A stretch of 64,000 bases of DNA from Actinoallomurus soli (GCF_024055715.1 NZ_JAMXMV010000003.1:310001-374000); one strand, 5' to 3'; positions 37,317-46,960 are shown, counted from the stretch's first letter. A program made the numbers and translations. Notes: a model not told the origin generated them from the letters alone.

Positions 37317-38126
37317 TCAGGGCTTGCGGCCGATGCCGCCGTACAGGGCGACCTCTTCGGCCGGTGTCAGCGGCGAGACCTCGGGCCGCCACAGGGGGCA
37401 GGACACGACCCCCGGCTCGACGAGGTCGAGGCCGTCGAGGAAACCGGTGATCTGTCCGGGGCTGCGCAGGTGGTACGGGACCGCGCCGGTGGCGTTGTAC
37501 TGACGGAGGGCCTCCCGGTACGCCGGGTCCGTGTCCGTGCCGTCCCGTACCGCCAGGTAGCTGCCGGACGGGAGCGGGTCGAGCAGCCGCCGTACGATCG
37601 ACCGCGCCTCGTCGTAGTCCTCCACGTGGGCGAGGATGCCCATGAGGATCACCGCGACGGGCCGGTCGAAGTCCAGCGTCCGGGCCGCGTCCGCCAGGAT
37701 CTTCTCCGGCTCGCGCACGTCCGCGTGGATGTACTCGGTCGCCCCTTCGGGCAGTCCGGTGAGCAGCGCCTCGGCGTGGGCGAGGACGAGCGGGTCGTTG
37801 TCGACGTAGACGACACGCGACTCGGGGGCGACCCGCTGGGCGACCTCATGGGTGTTGTCCACGGTCGGCAGGCCGGTGCCGATGTCCAGGAACTGCCGGA
37901 CGCCCCCCTCCTCGGCGAGGTACCGGACCACGCGGCCGAGGAAGTGACGGCCGATCCGCGCCAGGTCGACGATCTGCGGGAACAGCTCCTTGACACGGTC
38001 CCCGGCCTCCCGGTCCACCGGGTAGTTGTCCTTGCCGCCCAGCCAGTAGCCAAAGATCCTGGCCGAGTGCGGCACCGAGGTGTCGATCTTGGGGCGCTCG
38101 ACCGGCGGGGACAGTTCATCATGCAT
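37317..38126 (-). CDS. DUF574-family SAM-dependent methyltransferase
   Basis: 269 residues from ATG 38126, set by AGGAG upstream; a longer open frame is not supported. Same motifs as the neighbour: VPHSARIFGYWLGGKDNYP, FLDIGTGLPTVDNTHEVAQR, VVYVDNDPLVLAHAEALL, YIHADVREP, PYHLRSPGQITGFLDGL. The two proteins are alike along their whole length, pointing to an inverted duplication with tails facing each other. Substrate unknown. The stop codons are separated by only three bases, so convergent transcripts will overlap. Confidence 0.87.
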   Translation of the reverse strand: MHDELSPPVERPKIDTSVPHSARIFGYWLGGKDNYPVDREAGDRVKELFPQIVDLARIGRHFLGRVVRYLAEEGGVRQFLDIGTGLPTVDNTHEVAQRVAPESRVVYVDNDPLVLAHAEALLTGLPEGATEYIHADVREPEKILADAARTLDFDRPVAVILMGILAHVEDYDEARSIVRRLLDPLPSGSYLAVRDGTDTDPAYREALRQYNATGAVPYHLRSPGQITGFLDGLDLVEPGVVSCPLWRPEVSPLTPAEEVALYGGIGRKP

Positions 38127-39192
38127 CGGCGCATCTCCTACCAAAACGGTTAACCCCAACCCTGCGAACGTAGCCCACGAGCCCCGGCCCGCTCGGCGAT
38201 CGACGCGGCACGGCCACAGGTGGCCTCCGGAGCCGAGGCCCTTCATGGCGGCCCCACCCGCCGCGCCCCCGGCCCGCCCCCAAGCGGCGGCCGCCCACGA
38301 CCCGCCGACCGCTCCTCGCGGACCATGACTGGCCATTGACAGTGTGGCCCGGATCACGGGCCGCGCCGTTACCCTCAGGGCCGCCAGATTGCCCGAATAG
38401 CGGCTAATTTCCGTTTTCTGACGTGAGAGCGATTCACATCTTGACCGCACGCCCCACGACCGCCCGGCCCCGGCCCCGTACCCGCCCGGCGAGAGACGTC
38501 CGCGCGGCCGCCGGACCCGGTCGACCTGCCTCTGAGCGCCCCATCCGGCCCGAGGGCGGCGAGGAACGGGTACCGCGGACCCGGCCGAGCGGACCCATTG
38601 ATGACCGGAGCGCCATGACAAAAAGCTCAGCCGAAAAGACGCGCACGTTTTCCGGAACGGGACGACGCCACACGATCGAGCGTTCGACACCGCGAAATGA
38701 ATGGAGATTTACCGGCGCCCCCATCACCCGGAATCGGCGCCCTCCCGGCCACCGGCGACGCCCCCACCGCCACTTCTCGAAGGAAGATCGTCGACTCGGC
38801 GCAGACGGTACCCGGCGCGCTCGCCCGGCCCTGGCACACGCGCCTCGTGACGCCGCGACCAGTCGTGATCACGAAGCGGCCGGTCAGCCCGGCCCCAGTG
38901 CGGGGCACCGGGTTCCGGTCACCTGGAGGTGGTTTAAAACCAACCTCCTATTCAACCCGTCTTCCACTACCGAAGCCTGAAACGCGCTTCATGCTTCACC
39001 TTTCGTGTTTCGAAGGCGTTACAGCGGTGGTCGAGAACTTGTAGTGATACTTGAACGTTTGATAGTTATTTTGGGGTCTAGCGTGTTTGCCGTGACATGT
39101 GGGGCAATGGGGCCCGGTCACGCGTGGGGAGCCCCGGCTCTCCAGCTGATCTTGGGGTTGGCGCCGGTGACGGCGCCGGGGGAAGGATCACC
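38127..39192 (+). other. long intergenic region, leader and promoter of the uronate-polymer operon
   Basis: About 1.07 kb with no convincing gene; short open frames have no ribosome binding site or recognisable motif. At 39020-39085 base composition turns AT-rich (TTGTAGTGATACTTGAACG, TTTGATAGTTATTTTGG), the probable promoter. Downstream, CGTGAC (39091-39096) pairs with GTCACG (39117-39122), followed by GGGGAGCC / GGCTCTCC and a palindromic GGCGCC pair just before the GT2 ribosome binding site, so the 5' leader is structured. No known riboswitch recognised. Confidence 0.4.
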
Positions 39193-40458
39193 TTGTCGTC
39201 TATCACCGCATGGTCGAGCCATGCCTGGACCTGGATCTCGTCGGCGACGGCCGGCGGCGGCTGGCACACCTTCGTTCCGCTGGGCCTCGCGGGTCTTCTG
39301 GTCTGGTCGCTCTGGCTCTACCGCGTGATCCTGTCGCGGCTCTACAAGCCCGTCATCAACGGTTTCACGACCACCGTCTCGGTCGTGGTCCCCTCCTACC
39401 GGGAGGACCCGGACATTCTGCTGCGCTGCCTGAGCAGCTGGCTCGACCAGGACCCGGACGAGGTCATCATCGTGATCGACGTCGCGGACCGCGAGGCCCA
39501 GCGCCGGCTCGCCAAGGTCACCGACCCTCGGCTGACCGTGCTGGTCTACGAGCACGCCGGCAAGCGCTCGGCGCTCGGCGTGGGCATCCGGGCGGCCAAG
39601 TACGACGTCGTCGTGTTCGCGGACTCCGACACCTGGTGGGAGCCCGGGCTGCTGGCCGCCCTGCAGATGCCGTTCGAGGACCCCGAGGTCGGCGGCGTCG
39701 GCACCCAGCAGAACGTCTACCAGCGCACCACCAGCGTCTGGCGGCGCATCGCGGACTGGCTGGTCAACCTCCGCTACTACGACTACGTCCCGGCCATGGG
39801 CAGCAAGGGCGGCGTCGCGTGCCTGTCCGGCCGCACCGCCGCCTACCGCCGCTCCGTGATCCTGCCCGTGGTGGACCACCTGGAGAACGAGTTCTTCCTG
39901 GGCCGCCGCTGCATCGCCGGCGACGACGGCCGCCTGACCTGGCTCACCCTCTCCCAGGGCTACAAGACCGTCCACCAGTCCTCGGCCCGCGCGGTGTCGA
40001 TGTTCCCGGCGAGCTTCCGCGCGTTCATCAAGCAGCGCGTCCGCTGGAGCCGTAACTCCTACCGCTGCTACCTCACCGCCCTGTGGAAGGGCTGGCTGTG
40101 GAAGACGCCCTTCGTCACCAAGGTCACCGTGCTGCAGATCCTGCTGACGCCGGTCACGATGGGCGTCACGCTGGGGTACTTCGTCTTCAGCCGGCTGCAC
40201 ATGGGTCCGCTCGGCATCGGCCTGTCGGTGGGCTGGATGCTGGTCGGCCGTGGCATCCGAGGGTGGTCGCACCTCAAGCGGCACCCGCACGAGATCCTGC
40301 TGCTGCCGCTGACCGCGGTCGTGGTCATGCTGATCGCGCTGCCGATCAAGCTCTACGCCTTCGTGACCATGAACAAGCAGGGCTGGCTGACACGCACCTC
40401 CGACCAGATCGGCGGGGCCGGGCAGACCGCCGCCACGCTGCAGGAACAGGCGGTCTGA
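39193..40458 (+). CDS. processive GT2 synthase (hyaluronan/alginate-synthase-like)
   Basis: 421 residues if TTG 39193 is the start: GGAAGG (39181-39186) sits six bases before it, while the in-frame ATG at 39097 lies in the structured leader. A membrane helix (FVPLGLAGLLVWSLWLYRVIL) precedes the GT domain: VSVVVPSYREDPDILLRCL, EVIIVIDVADREAQ, VVVFADSDTWWEPGL (DXD), GDDGRLTWLTLSQGYKT, and the processive QxxRW motif IKQRVRWSRN. Three or four C-terminal helices follow. This is the membrane synthase layout of HasA/Alg8/BcsA-type enzymes, which build and translocate a polymer. First gene of a five-gene operon that ends in a nucleotide-sugar dehydrogenase, so the donor is probably a UDP- or GDP-uronate. 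Confidence 0.85.
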   Translation: MSSITAWSSHAWTWISSATAGGGWHTFVPLGLAGLLVWSLWLYRVILSRLYKPVINGFTTTVSVVVPSYREDPDILLRCLSSWLDQDPDEVIIVIDVADREAQRRLAKVTDPRLTVLVYEHAGKRSALGVGIRAAKYDVVVFADSDTWWEPGLLAALQMPFEDPEVGGVGTQQNVYQRTTSVWRRIADWLVNLRYYDYVPAMGSKGGVACLSGRTAAYRRSVILPVVDHLENEFFLGRRCIAGDDGRLTWLTLSQGYKTVHQSSARAVSMFPASFRAFIKQRVRWSRNSYRCYLTALWKGWLWKTPFVTKVTVLQILLTPVTMGVTLGYFVFSRLHMGPLGIGLSVGWMLVGRGIRGWSHLKRHPHEILLLPLTAVVVMLIALPIKLYAFVTMNKQGWLTRTSDQIGGAGQTAATLQEQAV

Positions 40459-40459
40459 G

Positions 40460-42397
40460 GTGACGGCCACCACGCCCGGCGCACGACCGGGCCGGTACCG
40501 CGTGCCCGTGAACGCCGGGGCGCGCGGGCTCCTGGTCGCGGCACTCGCACTCGGCCTGCCGCTGCTGCCCGCGGACGTCCACGCCGCCACGCCCTCCCCC
40601 GCCCCGTCGCAGACCGGGGCCGCCGCCACCCAGGACGACGGCGGGCGGGAGGCCGCCCTGGTCGACCAGGAGGACGAGCGGATCATCCAGATCCGCGCCG
40701 TCCTGTCCTCGCTGATGCAGGGGGGCGGCAAGGAGTCACTGACGTGGAAGCAGCCGGAGATCTTCGGCTCGGCGCACGGCAAGACGCTCGTCCTGCCGCA
40801 GCGCACCGATGACTCGGCCTACACGATCACGGACCTGGTGCGTTACGGCGGCCGGTACTTCCGGCGGCTGCACGACGGCTCGTACCTCCTGAGCGCGCAC
40901 CTCTTCGTGGCCGACGGCGCGAAGCTTACGCTGCAGAGCAACGGCCGGCCGCTGACGATCCGGATGGGCAGCGTCCCGGGCGCGTTCAGCTCGATCGTCG
41001 GTTTCGGCGGGACCATCACCATCAAGGGCACCGCCCAGGCGCCGGTCCGCATCATGAGCTGGAACGTGCGGACGCGTCAGCCGGACACCCAGGTGAACGA
41101 CGGGCGGGCCTACATCCGCGCGATCGGCGGCGCGTTCCGGATGTCGTACGCGCAGGTGTCCGACCTGGGCTTCTGGAGCGGCCGTACGGGCGGCATCTCA
41201 CTGACGGGAACGGAGCGGCCCGCCAACGCGGCCCGGCACCTGACCAAGACGCAGCGGCACGAGGCCAAGGCGCGGCGGTTGTCCGGCAAGAAGGACGAGA
41301 CCAAGGCCGTGGGACCCGGCGACGTCGAGGTGTCCCCGGCGGGCCCGGACGGACCGGGCGGCACCGCGTCGCACGTACCGGCCGCCGGCCTGGTCACCGG
41401 GGCGGTGGAGCACAGCCGGATCACCGGCGACGCGTACGGGATCTTCGTCTCCGGCTCCACGCAGACGCAGATCAACGACGACCGGGTCGAGAACAGCCTC
41501 GCCCACGGCATCCTCCTGCACCGCTACACGAAGGACGCCAGCGTCCAGAACACCACGGTCACCGGCAGCGGCGGGGACGGGTTCGTCCTGTCCCGCGCCA
41601 CCGAGGGCGTCCGGATCACCGGCAGCACGTCCGAGCGCAATCACGGCAACGGCTACACCCTCAACGGTTCGCCGCTCGCGCTCGGCCCGTCGGCGAGCGG
41701 CGAGTCCCCGCAGCCGTACGGCAACAGTTCGGTCAACGGCAGCACGGCACGGGACAACGGCCACTACGGCATCGAGGTCCTGGGCGGCAACCGGCTGGCG
41801 GTGCAGACCAGCAAGGTCATCGGCAGCGACATGGGCATCGTCGTACGGTCCGCGGCCACGAACGTGCAGATCTCCGGGAACCAGCTCAGCGGGCAGAGAC
41901 GGCAGGGCATCGCGCTGCGCGAGGGGGTCACCGGCGCGCAGGTCGCCGGGAACCTCGTCAATGGCGTCCAGGTCGGCATCTACCTGCGCAACTCGAGCGG
42001 CAAGCTGTCGGGCAACATCATCCGGGGCGCGACCCGGCACGGCATCGTGCTGCGCGGCGGCACGGACGGCACGCAGGTGGTCAGCAACACCCTGCGCGGG
42101 TCCGGGCCGAGCGCGATCAGCAAGGCCGGCTCGCACGGCACGCTGACCCGGGAGAACAACGACACCTCCGGCTGGGACGACACGTCCAGCCTGCTGACGA
42201 AGGCGATGCGGTACGCCAAGCCGATGAACGTCATCTGGGCCGCCGTGTTCCTCATCGTGATCTTCATGATGGTCCGGTCCCGCGCGCTTCCCCGGCGGAA
42301 CCGGCGCGGGATCGACCCGTACGCGGCGCAGCGGCAGCTCGCGGAGCGTCCGGCGCGTGCGCTGCGGAGCATCACCGCCGGCGGTGACGGGCGATGA
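40460..42397 (+). CDS. exported right-handed beta-helix protein with C-terminal membrane anchor (1)
   Basis: 645 residues from GTG 40460, one base after the synthase stop. Signal peptide (GARGLLVAALALGLPLLPADVHA), a helical part with REAALVDQEDERI, then parallel beta-helix coils (about 330-570) of the NosD/epimerase type: ITGDAYGIFVSGSTQTQI, TVTGSGGDGFVLSRA, GITLREG-like GIALREGVTGAQVAGNLV. A C-terminal membrane helix (PMNVIWAAVFLIVIFMMV) and a basic tail of about 40 residues follow. Such folds occur in alginate C5-epimerases, lyases and polymer-guiding proteins; no catalytic DPHD motif was seen. It shares its layout with the next gene. Epimerase, lyase or scaffold cannot be decided. Confidence 0.72.
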   Translation: MTATTPGARPGRYRVPVNAGARGLLVAALALGLPLLPADVHAATPSPAPSQTGAAATQDDGGREAALVDQEDERIIQIRAVLSSLMQGGGKESLTWKQPEIFGSAHGKTLVLPQRTDDSAYTITDLVRYGGRYFRRLHDGSYLLSAHLFVADGAKLTLQSNGRPLTIRMGSVPGAFSSIVGFGGTITIKGTAQAPVRIMSWNVRTRQPDTQVNDGRAYIRAIGGAFRMSYAQVSDLGFWSGRTGGISLTGTERPANAARHLTKTQRHEAKARRLSGKKDETKAVGPGDVEVSPAGPDGPGGTASHVPAAGLVTGAVEHSRITGDAYGIFVSGSTQTQINDDRVENSLAHGILLHRYTKDASVQNTTVTGSGGDGFVLSRATEGVRITGSTSERNHGNGYTLNGSPLALGPSASGESPQPYGNSSVNGSTARDNGHYGIEVLGGNRLAVQTSKVIGSDMGIVVRSAATNVQISGNQLSGQRRQGIALREGVTGAQVAGNLVNGVQVGIYLRNSSGKLSGNIIRGATRHGIVLRGGTDGTQVVSNTLRGSGPSAISKAGSHGTLTRENNDTSGWDDTSSLLTKAMRYAKPMNVIWAAVFLIVIFMMVRSRALPRRNRRGIDPYAAQRQLAERPARALRSITAGGDGR

Positions 42398-42433
42398 ACG
42401 GCACGGGGACGACGCGAAAGCGGGAGGTACGCG

Positions 42434-44413
42434 ATGGCAGCGCCTGACTCGGGCGAGGCGGCGCCGCGCCGGCGCGGCCGTCGGCTGGTCACCACCGTCC
42501 TGGTGCTGGGACTGGCCGCCGGCGGCACGTACGCCTACGTGCGGTACACCGAAAAGCCCTCCGGTCTGCCGGCCGTCGACGACGTGTCGCCGAACGACGC
42601 GCGGCAGGAGGCGGCGCTGGTCGACCAGGAGAGCCAGCGCATCATGCAGACCAACGCGGTGCTGACCTCGACGCTGCGCCGGGGCGGCCCGCGCGCGGCG
42701 GCGATGCGCCAGCCGAACATCTTCGGGTCCTCGATCGGCAAGACGCTCGTGCTGCCGCAGCGCAGCCGGCCGTACTACGTCGCGGACCTGCAGAAGTACG
42801 CCCAGCGGGACTTCCAGCAGCAGAACGACGGCTCGTACGTGCTCGGCGTGAACGTCTTCGTCGCGGCGGGTGCCAAGCTGGTGCTGCAGAGCTCAGCGGG
42901 TCCGCTGACGATCCGGATGAAGAGCGTCCCGGGGGTGTTCACCTCGATCGTCGGCTTCGGCGCCAGCATCCGGATCAACGGTTCGGCGCAGAACCCGGTG
43001 CGGATCATGAGCTGGAACGACCAGTCCGGCACGACGGACACGCGCCTCGGCGACGGGCGGGCCTACATCCGCGCGATCGGCGGCGAGTTCCAGATGAAGT
43101 ACGCCCGGGTGTCCGGCCTGGGGTTCTGGAGCGGCCCCACCGGCGGGATCGCGATGACCGGCAGCGACCGGCCCGACGACGCCGCCGAACGCGTCGACCC
43201 GGGCGCCTCGGCGCCCAAGCGCGTGGAGCTGGCCGACGGCACCACCGACACGACGCGGGGCGGCCAGAACGAGGTCGAGGTCACGACGTCGAACGGGAAG
43301 ACGAGCGTCGGCTTCCTCGTCCCGGCCGCCAACCTCGTCACCGGATCGGTCGACCACAGCACCATCGACGGCGACGCGTACGGGATCTTCGTCTCGGCGT
43401 CCGACGGGACGCAGATCACGAACAACCGGATCGAGAACAGCCAGGTGAACGGTGTGCTGATGCACCGGTTCGCCCGGAACGCCAGCATCGAGAACACCAC
43501 CGTCACCGGCAGCCGGGGCGACGGGTTCGTCCTGTCGCGGGGCACCGAGAACGTCCGCATCACCGGCTGCACCGCCGAGGGCAACGGCGGCAACGGCTTC
43601 ACCCTCAACGGCCAGCCGCTGGCGAACGGCCCGTCCGCGAGCGGCGAGTCCCCGCGCGCGTACGGGGACAGTTCAGTCACCAGCAGCACGGCGCGGGACA
43701 ATCGACGCTACGGGGTCGAACTGCTCGGCGGCGCACACCTGGCCGTGCAGACGAGCAAGGTGGTCGGGGGTGACATGGGGATCGTGGCGAGCGGCGACGC
43801 GACCGGCGTGCAGATCTCCGGCAACGAGCTGAGCAGGCAGGCCCGCCAGGGCATCGTGCTGCGCGGCGGGGTCACCGCCGCGAACATCGCCGGCAACATC
43901 GTCGACGACACCGACACCGCCATCTACCTGCGCGACTCGACGGGCTCGGTGATCGGCAACACGGTGCAGTCGGCGTCCCGGCACGGCGTCTCGCTGGTCG
44001 GCCAGGTCGGCGGCGCCCGCGTCACGGGCAACACGTTCGGCGGTGCGGGCACGAGCGCGCTCGACGTGTCCCGGGCGAAGGGCACGGCCGCCATCTCGAA
44101 CAACGGAACGACAGGCTGGCACGACACCGCGGGCTTCTGGACGGAGGTCAAGCGGGTCGCCAAGCCGATGAACATCATCTGGACCCTCGTCTTCCTGCTC
44201 GTCGTCGTCTCGGCGCTGCGCTCGCGCGGCAGCGGGCTGCGGATCGGCCGCCGCCACGTCCACCCGTACGACGACCAGCGCAAGCTGGAGCAGCGGCCGG
44301 TGCTGGCGCTGCAGCGCGCGCGTAAGGTCGACACGACCGAGACGAGCCCCGATCTGCTGGCGGTCGCCCTCCCGTCCGGTGGCGCGGACGAGCAGGTACG
44401 GGAGTCGCTGTGA
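42434..44413 (+). CDS. membrane-anchored right-handed beta-helix protein (2)
   Basis: 659 residues from ATG 42434 with GGGAGG upstream. Paralogue of the preceding gene: the same REAALVDQE-type segment (here QEAALVDQESQRIMQTNAVL), the same HGKTLVLPQR / IGKTLVLPQR motif, GRAYIRAIGG, and beta-helix coils (DGDAYGIFVSASDGTQITNN, GSRGDGFVLSRGTENVRITG). It differs at the N-terminus, which is a single anchor helix (LVTTVLVLGLAAGGTYAYV) rather than a cleaved signal. The C-terminal helix (MNIIWTLVFLLVVVSAL) and tail are also kept, so both ends are membrane-bound. Duplicated partners suggest cooperative action on the nascent polymer. Confidence 0.72.
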   Translation: MAAPDSGEAAPRRRGRRLVTTVLVLGLAAGGTYAYVRYTEKPSGLPAVDDVSPNDARQEAALVDQESQRIMQTNAVLTSTLRRGGPRAAAMRQPNIFGSSIGKTLVLPQRSRPYYVADLQKYAQRDFQQQNDGSYVLGVNVFVAAGAKLVLQSSAGPLTIRMKSVPGVFTSIVGFGASIRINGSAQNPVRIMSWNDQSGTTDTRLGDGRAYIRAIGGEFQMKYARVSGLGFWSGPTGGIAMTGSDRPDDAAERVDPGASAPKRVELADGTTDTTRGGQNEVEVTTSNGKTSVGFLVPAANLVTGSVDHSTIDGDAYGIFVSASDGTQITNNRIENSQVNGVLMHRFARNASIENTTVTGSRGDGFVLSRGTENVRITGCTAEGNGGNGFTLNGQPLANGPSASGESPRAYGDSSVTSSTARDNRRYGVELLGGAHLAVQTSKVVGGDMGIVASGDATGVQISGNELSRQARQGIVLRGGVTAANIAGNIVDDTDTAIYLRDSTGSVIGNTVQSASRHGVSLVGQVGGARVTGNTFGGAGTSALDVSRAKGTAAISNNGTTGWHDTAGFWTEVKRVAKPMNIIWTLVFLLVVVSALRSRGSGLRIGRRHVHPYDDQRKLEQRPVLALQRARKVDTTETSPDLLAVALPSGGADEQVRESL

Positions 44414-45546
44414 AGATCGACCTGAAGTTCGTCTCCGGGCTGGTCGTCGGCGCGCTCCTCGTGGCGGGCCTGACCTGGCTGCTGGCCGGGGGCCGTGGCG
44501 GGTCCTCGCCGGCGAGGCACCACAAGACCGCCTCCCGCCTCCGGCCCGTACCGGCGTCGTCCCCCGCCGGCGGCGACGGCGGCGACGGAGGGGACGCCGG
44601 CGCGTCGGCGGGCCCGGAGCCGGACCTGCCCGTCCCGACCGGCGCGGGGAAGATCGCCTGCCCGTCGGCCACGCGCACCGTCGACAGCGCCGACGCGCTG
44701 CAGAGCGCGCTCGAACAGGCGAAGCCGGGCGACGTCATCACGCTGTCGCCGGGCACGTACCAGGGGAAGTTCGCCACCCGCGCCTCCGGCACGGCGGACC
44801 GGCCGATCAGCCTGTGCGGGGACGCCTCGGCGATCCTCGACGGCGGCGGCATCAAGAAGGGCTACGCCTTCCACCTCGACCACGCGGCGTACTGGCACCT
44901 GATCGGCTTCAGCGTCCAGAACAGCCAGAAGGGCGTGATGGCGGACGGCAGCAACGGCTCGGTCATCCAGGGCCTGACCGTCCACGACATCGGCGACGAG
45001 GCCATCCACCTGCGCGACTTCAGCACCGGGAACACCGTCCAGTACAACAAGATCTGGGGCACCGGCCGGCGGCGCGCGAAGTTCGGCGAGGGCGTCTACC
45101 TCGGCTCGGCCGAGTCGAACTGGAGCCAGGTGTCCGGCGGAAAGATGGACAAGAGCGACCACAACGTCGTGCGCGGCAACGTCATCCAGGCCACCGCCGA
45201 GGCGGTGGACATCAAGGAGGGCACGACCGGCGGCCGCGTCATCGGCAACGTCTTCGACGGATCGAACCTCGGCGGCGACAAGCACAACGACTCCTGGGTG
45301 GACGTCAAGGGCAACGACTACGTGCTGCAGGACAACACCGGCACGAAGACCCCCGCCGACGGGTTCCAGACCCACCAGATCATCAAGGGCTGGGGCACCG
45401 GCAACGTGTTCCGCGGCAACACGATCGACCTCGCCGGCGGTAACGGTGTCGGCATCAACGACACGGCCGGCGGCAACACGATCCTCTGCGACAACAAGGT
45501 GAGCGGCGGTCGGCTCACCGAGAACGGAAAGTGCGTCAACAAGTGA
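44410..45546 (+). CDS. membrane-anchored beta-helix protein (epimerase/lyase-like) (3)
   Basis: 378 residues from GTG 44410 (GTGA overlap with the previous stop). N-terminal anchor (FVSGLVVGALLVAGLTWLLA), a G/D/A/S-rich linker, then a compact parallel beta-helix starting DSADALQSALEQAKPGDVITLSPGTYQGKF, the typical entry of pectate-lyase-like, PL6-like and epimerase-like proteins. Coils include GSVIQGLTVHDIGDEAIHLR and GEGVYLGSAESN. Conserved H, D and R residues line several coils, so a catalytic role on a uronan is plausible. Unlike its two neighbours it lacks a C-terminal helix. Exact activity is unknown. Confidence 0.75.
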   Translation: MKIDLKFVSGLVVGALLVAGLTWLLAGGRGGSSPARHHKTASRLRPVPASSPAGGDGGDGGDAGASAGPEPDLPVPTGAGKIACPSATRTVDSADALQSALEQAKPGDVITLSPGTYQGKFATRASGTADRPISLCGDASAILDGGGIKKGYAFHLDHAAYWHLIGFSVQNSQKGVMADGSNGSVIQGLTVHDIGDEAIHLRDFSTGNTVQYNKIWGTGRRRAKFGEGVYLGSAESNWSQVSGGKMDKSDHNVVRGNVIQATAEAVDIKEGTTGGRVIGNVFDGSNLGGDKHNDSWVDVKGNDYVLQDNTGTKTPADGFQTHQIIKGWGTGNVFRGNTIDLAGGNGVGINDTAGGNTILCDNKVSGGRLTENGKCVNK

Positions 45547-45560
45547 ACGAAGGAGAAGGC

Positions 45561-46898
45561 ATGACCCCGAAGCCGACCGAGCTGCCCCGGCTCACCGTGA
45601 TCGGCACCGGTTACCTGGGCGCCACCCACGCGGTCTGCATGGCGGCCCTGGGGTACGAGGTCCTCGGCGTGGACGTCGACGAGAAGAAGATCGCCAAGCT
45701 GGCCTCCGGCGAGGTGCCCTTCTTCGAACCCGGCCTGCCGGAGCTTCTCACGAAGGCGCTCGACTCCGGACGGCTGCGTTTCACGACCTCGTTCGAGGAG
45801 GCGGGGGCGTTCGGCGACGTCCACTTCATCTGCGTCGGAACGCCGCAGCAGCCGGGCTCCGACGCCGCCGACCTGACCTACGTCCAGGCCGCCGTGCGCG
45901 CGCTCGCCCCGCACCTGGAGCGCCGCACCCTCGTGGTCGGCAAGTCGACCGTCCCGGTCGGCACCGCGTACGTCCTCACCGACGTGATCCAGGAGCTCGC
46001 GCCCGCCGGCACGGAGGTCGAGCTGGCGTGGAACCCCGAGTTCCTGCGCGAGGGCTTCGCCGTCGAGGACACGATGCGCCCCGACCGCCTCGTCTTCGGT
46101 GTCGCCTCCGACTGGGCGAACGAGCGGCTGCGCGCGGCGTTCGCCCCGATCCTGGACCTGGGCACGCCGGTCGTCCGGACCGACCTGGCCACCGCCGAGC
46201 TCGTCAAGGTCGCGGCGAACTCCTTCCTCGCCACCAAGATCTCCTACATCAACGCGATGGCCGAGGTCTGCGAGGCGGTCGGCGCCGACATCAAGGACCT
46301 GGCCGACTCCCTGGCCCTCGACGACCGCATCGGCGGGAAGTTCCTGCGCCCCGGCCTCGGCTTCGGCGGCGGCTGCCTGCCCAAGGACATCCGCGCCTTC
46401 GCGCACCGGGCCGAGGAGATCGGCGTCGGCCAGGCCGTGTCGTTCCTGCGCGAGGTCGACGCCATCAACCGCCGCCGCCGCGCCCGTACGGTCGACCTCG
46501 TACGCGAGCTGCTCGGCGGGCAGCTCGCCGGGGCGAGGATCGCGGCGTGGGGAGCGGCGTTCAAGCCGAACTCCGACGACATCCGCGACGCGCCTGCCCT
46601 CGACGTGGCCCGCACGATGCACGGGCTGGGCGGCCACGTCCGGGTGTTCGACCCGGCGGCGCTGGACAACGCCCGTCGCGCCTACCCGGAGCTCCGCTAC
46701 GGCGACAGCGCCCTCGACGTCGCACGCGACGCCGACGTCGTGGTCCTGCTCACCGAGTGGGCGGAGTTCCGCGAGGTCGACCCGGCCGCGCTCGGCGAGG
46801 TCGTCCGGCACAAGCGGATCGTCGACGGCCGGCACGCCCTGGACGCCGACGCCTGGCGTGCCGCCGGCTGGGAGTACCGCGCTCTCGGCCGCAACTGA
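45561..46898 (+). CDS. UDP-glucose/GDP-mannose 6-dehydrogenase
   Basis: 445 residues from ATG 45561 (AAGGAG at 45550-45555). N-terminal Rossmann domain VIGTGYLGATHAVCMAALGYEVLGVDVD, then STVPVGTA, WNPEFLREGFAVEDTMRPDRLVFG, and the catalytic cysteine in GFGGGCLPKDIRA. The C-terminal domain has AWGAAFKPNSDDIRDAPALDV. The enzyme oxidises a nucleotide sugar to its uronate with two NAD+. UDP-glucose is the commoner substrate (giving UDP-glucuronate), but GDP-mannose (as in alginate synthesis) cannot be excluded by eye. Last gene of the operon; it supplies the synthase at 39193. Confidence 0.9.
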   Translation: MTPKPTELPRLTVIGTGYLGATHAVCMAALGYEVLGVDVDEKKIAKLASGEVPFFEPGLPELLTKALDSGRLRFTTSFEEAGAFGDVHFICVGTPQQPGSDAADLTYVQAAVRALAPHLERRTLVVGKSTVPVGTAYVLTDVIQELAPAGTEVELAWNPEFLREGFAVEDTMRPDRLVFGVASDWANERLRAAFAPILDLGTPVVRTDLATAELVKVAANSFLATKISYINAMAEVCEAVGADIKDLADSLALDDRIGGKFLRPGLGFGGGCLPKDIRAFAHRAEEIGVGQAVSFLREVDAINRRRRARTVDLVRELLGGQLAGARIAAWGAAFKPNSDDIRDAPALDVARTMHGLGGHVRVFDPAALDNARRAYPELRYGDSALDVARDADVVVLLTEWAEFREVDPAALGEVVRHKRIVDGRHALDADAWRAAGWEYRALGRN

Positions 46899-46960
46899 CC
46901 CCGCACGGCGTGGCCGGGTCGCCCATCCGAGGGGGCGTCCGGCCGCGCCGGGCGGTACGG

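Noticed and set aside
38423-38980. 185-residue open frame in the long intergenic region
   Set aside because: R/P-rich random composition, no ribosome binding site, no motif; overlapping frames on both strands look equally poor.
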